Position numbers and translations under genes: made by a program. From the NCBI GenBank assembly GCA_036396915.1, contig DASWJX010000253.1:1-15655 (forward strand): a stretch of DNA of 15,655 bases, in the 5' to 3' direction. Below are positions 1 through 7,600 of the stretch, piece after piece (the first letter of the stretch is position 1; each line of letters begins with the position of its first letter). This stretch comes from BM509 sp036396915. GTDB taxonomy: Bacteria > Desulfobacterota > Desulfuromonadia > Desulfuromonadales > Geopsychrobacteraceae. The notes beneath the pieces were generated by a model, which saw nothing but the letters and a program-made list of their open reading frames with translations, was not told where the DNA came from and made no database searches.

Positions 1-872
1 TCCCTGGCGACAAAGCGGGTCATGCGCGGCTCGCCCTCGATTTTGCACAGAGCGTAAACCTTCTCCAGAACCGCGCCGATGGCATAGGCCAGCGCGGGGG
101 GCATGCTTGCGGTGACCGGCGGCAGATTGCCGGCGGCCAGGATCCGGTTGATCATCTCCCACAGCGGCAACGGCTCGCCGTTCGACAGAAAATAGGCCTT
201 GCCCGCCACCGCGGAACCGATGCTCAGATGTTCGGCCGCCTGCAGGTGGGCTTCGGCCGCGTTGTCGATATAGATGGTGTCGACCAGGCAGGGGCGGCGG
301 CCGAGTTTGCGTAGCGCCCCTTTTTTTCCGCGCTCGAGAATCCGCGGCACCAGATGGTTGTCTTCCGGGCCCCAGATCAGGTGGGGGCGCAAGGCCACGG
401 TGGCCAGACCGGCGTCGTTGGCGCCAAGGACCAGCTGCTCGGCCTGCGCCTTGGTCTGCGGATAAAAGGAATGGTAACGGGCCGGGTAGGGAACCGATTC
501 GTCGACCCCCTCCATGTCGCGGCCGTCGAAGACCACGCTCGGCGAACTGGTGTAGACCAGCCGCGGCACCTGCTGGACGCGGCAGGCGCGGATGATGTTT
601 TCGGTGCCGACGACATTGGTCCGATAATACTCGGCGTAGGGGCCCCAGACGCCGGCCTTGGCCGCCACGTGATAGACAAGGTCGCAGCCTTTGGCGGACG
701 CCGTGACGGCGTCCGGATCGCTCAACTGTCCCTGCTGCTGTTCGACGCCGAGGGCGGCCAGGGCCGGATACTGCTGCCTGGAGAAGGAGCGGACGGCGAC
801 GCCCTGGTTGCGCAGCAGGCGGACGATCGCCTTGCCGAGAAAGCCCCCGCCGCCGGTGACCAGCGCCTTCAT
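1..872 (-). CDS. oleD: OleD, NADPH-dependent 2-alkyl-3-ketoacid reductase, 3' end cut by window edge
   Basis: Reduces the OleA beta-keto acid to the beta-hydroxy acid used by OleC. Translating the minus strand from the ATG at 872 gives 290 residues with no stop before the window edge; relatives are about 330-340 residues, so roughly 40-50 are missing. It is an extended short-chain dehydrogenase: Rossmann motif TGGGGFLG (6-13), VYHVAAKAGVWGPY (66-79), N86 in YYRTNVVGTEN, the catalytic serine region TSSPSVVFDG (108-117), and the YxxxK pair Y137/K141 in SFYPQTKAQAE. RPHLIWGPEDNHLVPRI (162-178) is the substrate-side segment typical of 3-beta-hydroxysteroid dehydrogenase-like SDRs such as OleD. 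Start: ATG overlapping the oleC stop (ATGA) with GGGGAG 8 nt upstream. It completes an oleABCD set in the order known from Shewanella and Xanthomonas. Confidence 0.93.
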   Translation of the reverse strand, partial: MKALVTGGGGFLGKAIVRLLRNQGVAVRSFSRQQYPALAALGVEQQQGQLSDPDAVTASAKGCDLVYHVAAKAGVWGPYAEYYRTNVVGTENIIRACRVQQVPRLVYTSSPSVVFDGRDMEGVDESVPYPARYHSFYPQTKAQAEQLVLGANDAGLATVALRPHLIWGPEDNHLVPRILERGKKGALRKLGRRPCLVDTIYIDNAAEAHLQAAEHLSIGSAVAGKAYFLSNGEPLPLWEMINRILAAGNLPPVTASMPPALAYAIGAVLEKVYALCKIEGEPRMTRFVAR

Positions 873-2530
873 CGCTGCTGCTCCCCGGCCCAGACCGCCA
901 GTTGCTCGCGGAAGATCTTGGCGTTGTGGCGGATGTCGACGGGAAAGGCGGGGTGGAACAGCACGGTTTTGATCTGCCGGGTCAGCTCGTGGCCGCCGGC
1001 GATGGCCAGCAGCTCCTCGCGGAGCGTCGGCTGATCGGCGGCGACGTTCTTTTCCAGTTCGATACAGATCACCGGCCGCTTGTGCGCCCCGTCGCCGACC
1101 CCGACCAGCGCCGAGCGGAAAACCTGTGCGTGGGTGTTGAACAGCGCTTCACAGGGGATGGTGAAGAGGGTTCCCTGGGCGGTGATCACGCGATGGGCTT
1201 TGCGCCCGCAGAACCAGATCCGTCCCTGTTCGTCACGCCAGCCGAGATCCCCCATCCGGTGGTAGAAGCCGCCGTCCCGCTGGTCTTCAATCTTGGCCAG
1301 TTGCGTCGATTGCGGGCGGTTGTAATAGGTTCGGGTCACCTGCGGTCCCTTGACGACAATCTCGCCGATCTCGCCGTCGGCGACCTTCAAGCGATCCTGC
1401 CAGGAACCGATCGCTTCATCGCTGATGCCGATAATCTCCAGTTGGATGCCGGTCACCGGCGTGCCGATGCAGACCCCCCGGCCCCGGTCGGTGGCAAAGC
1501 GGGTCTCGTTGAGGATTTCATCGCTGCCGATGGAGCAGACCGGCAGCGATTCGGTGGCGCCGTAGGGGGTGAAGACCTGGACGCCGGGGGCCAGCATCGC
1601 GGTGAAGCGTTCGAGAGCGAGCGCGGACACCGGCGCCCCGGCCGAGATGGCCCGCTTCAGGCTCGGCAGAACGATATTTTGCGCCCGGCCGTAGCTGCCG
1701 ACCCGGTCGATCAGCGCCGGAGAGCCGAACATCGTGGTGACCCCGAAGCGTTGGATGGCGTCGATGATGCGGGTCGGAGCGACCGATCCCGGCCGGGTGA
1801 AATCCATGTCCGGGATTACCGAACTCATGCCCAGGGCCGGGGCGAACAGCGCGAACAGCGGAAAGGTCGGCAGATCGATTTCGCCGGGCGTGATGGCATA
1901 AATCCGCTGCAACTGCTCGACCTGGGCGCTGAAATTGCCGTGGGTATAGACGACGCCCTTGGGGACGCCGGTGCTGCCGCTGGTGAACAGGATCGCCGCC
2001 GTCTCCTCACTGCCGGTCGCCGCGACCGGGTACGCGGGTTTCTCCGGTAAGCGGCGGAGCAGCGTGCTCAGGGTGGTGCCGCCCCAGCACCAGCGGCGGC
2101 CGACGGTGAGCAGGATGCGCAGCGAATCTTTCCCCCAGCCGAACAGCAGCCGGGCGAGGTGGGCCTTGGGGATGCCGATAAAGGCTTCAGGCTGCGCTTC
2201 CGCCAGACAGGTCTTGAGGTTTTTGACCCCCATCCCCGGATCGATCAGGACCGGCACGGCGCCGACCTTGAACAGCGCGAAGGTCAGCGCGAAAAACTCC
2301 AGGCCCGGCTTGACCATCAGCGCGGTGCGGACCCCGCGCCGGATGCCGATCGATTCCAGGCCCCGGGCGACCCGGTTGCTGAGCTCCTCGAGCTCTCGGA
2401 AGGAATAGCTCCGGTAGTCGAGACCTTGCGGACCGCGGCGCTGGGGGATGAAAATTGCCGGAGTGTCCGGTTGCCGGCGGGCCATGTCCGGCAGATGGGC
2501 CGCGATATTGGCCTGCTCTGCCGGATTCAT
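869..2530 (-). CDS. oleC: OleC, ATP-dependent beta-lactone synthetase (ANL superfamily)
   Basis: Adenylates the 2-alkyl-3-hydroxy acid produced by OleD and closes it to a beta-lactone, releasing AMP. The 553-residue protein has the acyl-adenylating (ANL) fold: phosphate-binding loop FTSGSTGVPKG (182-192), YGATE (323-327), the hinge region GDLGW (427-431), and the C-terminal catalytic lysine K538 in RHNAKIFRE. The region with VLIDPGMGVKNLKTCL (94-109) followed by FIGIPKAHLAR is characteristic of OleC rather than ordinary acyl-CoA ligases. The ATG at 2530 overlaps the oleB stop (ATGA), and the TGA at 871-869 overlaps the oleD start in the same way. Position between oleB and oleD supports the call strongly. 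A general fatty-acyl-AMP ligase is the only alternative and is much less likely in this context. Confidence 0.94.
   Translation of the reverse strand: MNPAEQANIAAHLPDMARRQPDTPAIFIPQRRGPQGLDYRSYSFRELEELSNRVARGLESIGIRRGVRTALMVKPGLEFFALTFALFKVGAVPVLIDPGMGVKNLKTCLAEAQPEAFIGIPKAHLARLLFGWGKDSLRILLTVGRRWCWGGTTLSTLLRRLPEKPAYPVAATGSEETAAILFTSGSTGVPKGVVYTHGNFSAQVEQLQRIYAITPGEIDLPTFPLFALFAPALGMSSVIPDMDFTRPGSVAPTRIIDAIQRFGVTTMFGSPALIDRVGSYGRAQNIVLPSLKRAISAGAPVSALALERFTAMLAPGVQVFTPYGATESLPVCSIGSDEILNETRFATDRGRGVCIGTPVTGIQLEIIGISDEAIGSWQDRLKVADGEIGEIVVKGPQVTRTYYNRPQSTQLAKIEDQRDGGFYHRMGDLGWRDEQGRIWFCGRKAHRVITAQGTLFTIPCEALFNTHAQVFRSALVGVGDGAHKRPVICIELEKNVAADQPTLREELLAIAGGHELTRQIKTVLFHPAFPVDIRHNAKIFREQLAVWAGEQQR
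881..886 (-). promoter_or_regulatory. Ribosome binding site for oleD
   Basis: GGGGAG on the minus strand, within the 3' end of oleC, is 8 nt before the oleD ATG at 872. It is the clearest ribosome site of the ole genes. Confidence 0.6.
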
Positions 2531-3438
2531 GAGTCCGCCTGCTCCAGCGGGTGGTCGGCGAGGAAGGTTTCGATCAGCGGAATCACCTCATCCCTGGCGT
2601 CCTCGAGGATGTAGTGGCCGCAGTCGGCAAAGGCATGGACCTGCGCCTCCGGGAAGCGGTTTTTCCACTGGGCCAGGAAATGCCGGTCGAAGACGAAATC
2701 CTTTTCGCCCCAGCAGATCAGCATCGGCCGGTCGGCAAAGCGCTGCAGGCCGGCTTCGACCTCGGAAATCAGCTGATAGCCGGGATCCTCCGGCCGCAGC
2801 GGAATGTCCTGCACGAAGCGCAGGGTCGCAATGCGATGCTGCCAGCTGTCGTAGGGGCTGCAATAGGCCTTGCGCAGTTGGGCACTGAGCGGGTTCTTCT
2901 TGCAGCCGACCCGCGCCGCACAGCGGGCGAACAGGTTGAAGCCCTGGACCAGGAAGGCGCCTAGCTGGGTGTCGCGGCAGATTTTCAGCGGCCAGGGAAA
3001 TTTTTTCCCGGCCGGCAGGTGGAAGGCCGCCGTGTTCAGAATCACCAGGCGGGCGATGCGCTGCGGGTAGCGGGAGGCATAGGCCATGCCGATCATCCCG
3101 CCCCAGTCATGCAGGACCAGGGTGATCTTCTCGTCGATGGCCAGATGCTCCAGCAGCGCTTCGAGATCGTCGACCCGCTGCTTGAGGGTAAAGGAATAGC
3201 CCGAATCGGCCGGCTTGTCGGACAGGCCGCAGCCGAAATGATCGGGCACGATGACCCGGTAACCGCTTCTCAGGCTTTTGGCCAGGTGCCGATAATAAAA
3301 GGACCAGCTGGGGTTGCCGTGCAGCATCAGCACCGGTTCCCCCCGCCCCTCGTCGAGGTAATGATACTGGCGCCCGTGCAGTTCGAGAAAATTGCTCTGG
3401 AAGGGGTACTCCCTGGCCATCAAGTCTGAATCGATCAC
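2527..3438 (-). CDS. oleB: OleB, alpha/beta-hydrolase beta-lactone decarboxylase
   Basis: Last step of the Ole pathway: converts the cis-beta-lactone made by OleC to a cis-olefin with loss of CO2. Sequence resembles haloalkane dehalogenases. With the GTG at 3438 as residue 1 (303 residues): HGNPSW at 40-45 (oxyanion region), nucleophilic aspartate D111 in LHDWGG, acid D247 in WGEKDFVFD, and histidine H275 in DCGHYILED. No signal peptide, so cytoplasmic. Start choice: GTG at 3438 makes a GTGA 4-nt overlap with the oleA stop and has TGGGGA 7 nt upstream; alternatives are GTG at 3441 (one residue longer) or ATG at 3420, where homology to relatives seems to begin (AREYPF) but no ribosome site is visible. 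It ends in an ATGA overlap with oleC. Not fused to oleC, unlike the OleBC fusions known in some actinobacteria. Confidence 0.9.
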   Translation of the reverse strand: MIDSDLMAREYPFQSNFLELHGRQYHYLDEGRGEPVLMLHGNPSWSFYYRHLAKSLRSGYRVIVPDHFGCGLSDKPADSGYSFTLKQRVDDLEALLEHLAIDEKITLVLHDWGGMIGMAYASRYPQRIARLVILNTAAFHLPAGKKFPWPLKICRDTQLGAFLVQGFNLFARCAARVGCKKNPLSAQLRKAYCSPYDSWQHRIATLRFVQDIPLRPEDPGYQLISEVEAGLQRFADRPMLICWGEKDFVFDRHFLAQWKNRFPEAQVHAFADCGHYILEDARDEVIPLIETFLADHPLEQADS

Positions 3439-4478
3439 CACTGAATCCCCATCATCAGGCAGTTCAGACCGCTGCCGATGCCGAGAAAGCCGACCACGTC
3501 GCCGGGCAACAGCACGTCCCGTTCCTTGGCGATCGCCGCCGTCACCGGCAGGGACACGGTGCCCATGTTGCCGAGAAATTCGAAGGTGGTGAAATCCTTC
3601 TCGGCGGCGATGCCGATGGTCTGCAGGATCAGTTTCTGGTGTGCTTCGCCGACCTGATGACAGATCACCTTGTCGATCCGGTCGGTGGTCAGATCCAGCT
3701 CCTCGGCAAAGATATCCCAGGTCTTTTTGCCCAGTTCCACACCGTGCTTCATGACCGCCACCGCGTCGGTCTCCATGTACGGCACATGGTTTTCCGGCGC
3801 ATCGGTCTTGATCCCCCAGCGGCAGAGGGTGTGATGTTGCGGCTCGGCGATGTTCACCCCGCCGAGCAGCCGGGGGCGGCGCGCCGGAGTGAAGGAGCCG
3901 TCGGTGAGCAGCACCGCCGCCGCTCCGGAGCCGCCGGTCAGCGTCGCCAGCGAGGTGGTGAACAGTTCCATCGACGGATGCTCAAGCATCTGTCGGATCA
4001 TGATCTCGTTGATTTCCCGGGAACTCTCGCAGGCGACCACCAGTCCGGCCCGGATCTGGCCGAGCTCGATGCGGTTGGCGATATCGAGCACCCCGTTGAG
4101 CACGCCGAGGCAGGCGTTGGAGGTGTCGTAGATGGCGGCATTGCCCCGCACGCCGAGCGCGGCGGCGACCTGGCAGGCGGTGGCCGGTTCGAAATGCTCC
4201 CGGCAGACCCCGGCATAGACCACGGCGCCGATCTCTTCCGGCGCGATGTTTCTTTCCCGCAGGGACTTTTTGGCCGCGGCGATGGCGCCGTGCGAGATCG
4301 GGGTGTGCGGTTTCCACCAGCGCCGTTCGCGGATGCCGGTCAGCGCTTCGAGCTGTCCCGGCGCAATGTGCAGGGCGTCGTACATCGGCAGCAGCCGGTT
4401 CTCCAGCTCCGTCGAAGTGACAACGATCGGCGCCAGTTCATAGCCGACCGATTCTATGTAAACTCTTGAGTATTTCAT
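3435..4478 (-). CDS. oleA: OleA, thiolase-fold head-to-head acyl condensing enzyme
   Basis: Catalyses non-decarboxylative Claisen condensation of two activated fatty acyl chains to a 2-alkyl-3-keto acid, the first step of long-chain olefin synthesis. At 347 residues it has the usual OleA length and is related to FabH (KAS III). Visible active-site features: nucleophile C123 in DTSNACLG, H274 in ICHQVG, N304 in FLGNMGTVS, and E97 in REHFEPAT, the glutamate that separates OleA from FabH-like enzymes and acts as base. The C-terminal GIGSGLNC glycine loop is typical. Start is the ATG at 4478, which fits the family N-terminus (KYSRVYIESVGYELAP); its ribosome site is weak (GGTGAG only 3 nt away, or GGAAGACGG 13 nt away). 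It follows pfaC after 158 bp and overlaps oleB by 4 nt. Known OleAs use acyl-CoA; with a Pfa synthase next door, direct use of acyl-ACP is plausible but inferred. Confidence 0.93.
   Translation of the reverse strand: MKYSRVYIESVGYELAPIVVTSTELENRLLPMYDALHIAPGQLEALTGIRERRWWKPHTPISHGAIAAAKKSLRERNIAPEEIGAVVYAGVCREHFEPATACQVAAALGVRGNAAIYDTSNACLGVLNGVLDIANRIELGQIRAGLVVACESSREINEIMIRQMLEHPSMELFTTSLATLTGGSGAAAVLLTDGSFTPARRPRLLGGVNIAEPQHHTLCRWGIKTDAPENHVPYMETDAVAVMKHGVELGKKTWDIFAEELDLTTDRIDKVICHQVGEAHQKLILQTIGIAAEKDFTTFEFLGNMGTVSLPVTAAIAKERDVLLPGDVVGFLGIGSGLNCLMMGIQW
3446..3451 (-). promoter_or_regulatory. Ribosome binding site supporting a GTG start for oleB
   Basis: TGGGGA on the minus strand lies within the end of oleA, 7 nt ahead of the GTG at 3438. 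It favours this start over the ATG at 3420, which has no purine-rich sequence at a suitable distance. Confidence 0.5.
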
Positions 4479-4524
4479 CGTCTCACCAATGCCGTCTTCC
4501 GTGCCCGTCGCTAACTGACGTTTC

Positions 4525-4554
4525 CCGATATTTCCGCATCATGCAGGAAATCGG
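4525..4554. promoter_or_regulatory. Imperfect 30-bp palindrome upstream of oleA (possible operator or RNA hairpin)
   Basis: Outer arms CCGAT (4525-4529) and ATCGG (4550-4554) flank TTCC (4532-4535) and GGAA (4546-4549). One arm has an extra AT, and a short GC pair lies further in. The dyad is centred about 60 nt before the oleA start and is AT-richer than its surroundings. It could be a transcription-factor site or an mRNA stem; neither is shown by sequence alone. Confidence 0.35.
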
Positions 4555-4610
4555 ACTAGTTTTGTACCATGGAAACCGGCGCGGATTGAAGTGAAAACCA
4601 TCCTCTCCCA

Positions 4611-4633
4611 CCGCCTCGCGCCTCACGAGGCGG
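4611..4633 (-). terminator. Hairpin 3 nt after the pfaC stop; terminator-like but without a U-tract
   Basis: CCGCCTCG (4611-4618) and CGAGGCGG (4626-4633) form a perfect 8-bp GC-rich stem with a 7-nt loop. Read on the minus strand it begins 3 nt after the pfaC TGA. The following transcript is purine-rich (TGGGAGAGGATGG) and only later has TTTT, so it is a weak or leaky intrinsic terminator at best. An mRNA-stabilising stem that sets the pfa:ole ratio is equally possible. Confidence 0.45.
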
Positions 4634-4636
4634 CCA

Positions 4637-7600
4637 TCAGCGCCGGAAGCGCAGCGAGAAGTCGTGCAGCTGATAGATGATCTTGCCGTCGACCGACAGG
4701 GTACCGTTGGCCTTGAGCAGTTGCCGGGACTCGTCGATCGCCGTCACCTCGGCTTCGATCCGCACCTGCCGGTTGTCCGGCACGATCTGGCCGCGATAGT
4801 TCCAGCGGTGCGGTTCCCCGCAGGCGATCGTCTCCAGCCGGCTGTCGGCGGTGCCGTCCCAGCGCCGGACCGCAACGACCTTGAGCAGCTGCAGAAAGGA
4901 TTCGAGCCCCAGCGAGCCGGGACAGACCGGGTCCTGGTAAAAGTGCGCCTTGAAGAACCATTCCCGCGGGTCGACCTGTTTGCTGCCGCGGATAAACCCG
5001 AGTCCGCGGGGACCGCCGTCGGCGATATAGAGATCGATGCGATCGACCATGCGCAGTTTGGCGGCGGGAAAGGGCGCCTGCGTCGGGTAGGGGAACTGCT
5101 CTGCCCGCGCCAGTTCGGCGGCGTCGGGGGCATAGAGGGCGGCGCCGCGCACCCCCACCTGCTGGGCCAGCGATGCGGCGGAGAAGAAGCCGAAGACCGT
5201 ATCCCCGCTGTAGACCGGTCCTTGGCGGTCGCTGATGGAAAAATCGTAGTTCTGGATGATCATCCCGCCGCTGCTGGAAATCCGGGTGATCTTGACTCGG
5301 GTGGTCAGGGTTCCCGACTCGGCGGTCACCGGCCGGTGCTGGACGGCATTGCCGTCGAGGTTGCGGAACTTGAGATCGGTCGCGCTGGTCAGGGCCGAGC
5401 CGAGATAGGCGGCCAGCCAGCCGCAGGGCTGCAGGCCGGTTTCCAGCAGGATGGCAAAGGGCATCTCCTGCTGGCGCCCGGCCTGGAAATACCAGGCGTC
5501 CGGCGGCACGTCGTACTCGGCGACGCAGGTCGCGCCCTCGGCCAGCTTGAACGGCTCGCCGCTGACGGCGGTGATGCGGTCGAGGAACTGGAACGGCGGG
5601 CGCGGCAGGCGGGCGATCTTGCGCTCACGGTCGAAGATCCGGTACGGTTCGCCGAACGCTTCGGAGGGGTTGCCGGCGGAATAGGCCAGAATCTTGTCGT
5701 AATCGTAGAGCGGCGCCGCAGCAGCGGCATCGCTCCCGAGCCACAGCTCTTCGACCTGCCGGCGGCTCAGGCCGGCCAGGCGCACCGACATGTCGGGGAT
5801 CTCGACGATCGCTTTGCCGTCGGCGAACATCAGCGCATCGACGATCGCGAACGGCTCCGGTCCGTAGCCGAGCTCCTTGATACTGACCTGATAGGTCACG
5901 GTCCGGGTCGCTGCCGTTACCTGGCCGCGACATTTCAGCCCGCTGTCGACGCCGGGCACCGGCTCGCACCAGGTGCTGCCCTCCTCGCCGATCCAGCCCA
6001 TGCGCAGCAAAAAGATGCGCAGGCTGTGCATGCAGCACTCGTACATCAGGGTGCCGGGCATGACATGGTCGTCGCAGAAGTGGCAGGTCAAAAACCAGTC
6101 GTTTGGATCGATATCCATCTCGGCGCGGATCTGGCCGAGGCCGTAGCGGCCCCCTTGCGGGTCGAGTGCGACCACCCGGTCGACCAGCTTGAGCGTGCCG
6201 CCCGGCAGCGTATAGGGCTTGTTCAGCGGCAGGCCGGAAAAGCGCTCGCCGAAGGCGGCAGCGAGGTCGCCGCGGTAGATGGCGTCGACCTGTGCGGCGT
6301 CGTAGCTTTCGTGCGCCAGCGGCACCAGCTCCCGCCAGTCGTCGGGCAGCTTGCCGGACTGCGGCAGCAGGTCGAGTTTGGTGTGGACGATCCCCTGCCC
6401 GGCGGCCAGTTCCTGCTCGGTGAAGAACCCGGCGCAGCCGTTTTTCATCGACAGCAGCGGTTCGCCGTTGACCGTCCCCTCGAAGTTGAAGCGGAACAGA
6501 TAGGTCTGATCCTGGCGGAAAAACTGGTCGATCCTGATATCGTAGCGGATCACCTCGCCGGGGACCGGCAGGCCGCGATGGAAGGTGACCACCGCATCGA
6601 GCAGGCGGTAGACGGCCTTGCCCTTGCTGATGAAGTCGATGCCGAGATAAGCGCTGAGGAACAGGTCGGCCTGCCCGGCCTCGACCGCGATGCAGGTTGG
6701 AATCCGCCCGCCGTCCAGATACCAGCGGTCACTGGTGACGTCATGTTCGGTCACCACCCGGCCGCCGGTCATCGAGCGCGGCTCGCCCTCGACGCTGAGG
6801 ATCCGGTCGACCAGCATCAGCGGTTCATCCGGCAGGCGCACGCGGGTCGGGTAGCTGTCGACTTCGGCGAATGCGGGGCCGAGCATGTTGGCGATGGAAC
6901 CGGTGGCGAATTCCAGGCACATGTCACGCTCGAACGCCACCGGGGTGGCCGCTTTCACGGCGCTCGAAGGGCCGGTCCGGGCCGGCACGGCTGCCGGGTT
7001 GAGCGGCTGAGACCCCGGCCGGGGGGCCAGCTCGGGGAGCGCCGCCCCGGCCGCGTGCAACTGCTGGAGCAGCGACATCTGCAGCGCGATGTTTTCCGCC
7101 AGGGTCTGCTCCATGGTGCCGGAAAATTTCAGATAGCTTTGATGGGCCGCGGCTTTCAGGTTCAGGGTTTCGCTAAGAAGGTCCAGAGTCGAAGCCTCCT
7201 GCGTGACCTGTGGCCGGGGCTCCGCGGCGAGCGGCGCGAGCGGGGCGAGCGGGGCGAGCGGGGCTGCTGCGGTCTCTGCCGCCGGTTCCGGTTGTGCCGC
7301 AACGGCCGGCGTTTTGACCGGTCGCGGCGGATTGAAACGGCCGCCGCCGATGCTGGTCATGATTTTCCGTTTTTCCACGGTCTTTGCTTCAGATTCGCCG
7401 GACCGCAGCGGGTAGAGACTGCCGAGCTCCAGCGGGACCCGTTCCGCCAGACACTGCGCCAGCAGCCTCAGGATCAGGGATGCGGCATCCTGGCCGGCAA
7501 TGCAGCTGGCGCGGGCCAGATGCGGCCGCCTCTCCAGGATGCTGTCGATCATCCGGCTGCAGGAGTTGCCCGGGCCGGTTTCGAGGAAAATCCGCACGCC

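Larger units (their letters stand above)
4479..4636. other. 158-bp pfaC-oleA intergenic gap, the only one in the window
   Basis: Every other junction overlaps or is separated by 2 nt, so this is the only place for regulation between the synthase and ole genes. It contains a perfect 8-bp hairpin just after the pfaC stop and an imperfect palindrome nearer oleA. No clear sigma-70 promoter is seen. The best minus-strand candidate is a poor TTCAAT / 18 bp / TACAAA pair (about 4561-4590), which I do not call. No small ORF with a ribosome site is visible. Confidence 0.6.

Noticed and set aside
2527..3438. Haloalkane dehalogenase instead of OleB
   Set aside because: The fold and HDWGG nucleophile motif are shared, but position between oleA and oleC with coupled overlaps makes the beta-lactone decarboxylase role far more likely.
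3435..4478. FabH (housekeeping KAS III) instead of OleA
   Set aside because: The EPAT glutamate (E97), C-N-H arrangement and oleBCD neighbours point to OleA; FabH normally sits among fab genes.
4561..4590. Sigma-70 promoter for oleA on the minus strand
   Set aside because: The best pair (TTCAAT, 18 bp, TACAAA) matches consensus poorly in both boxes and could arise by chance in 158 bp.
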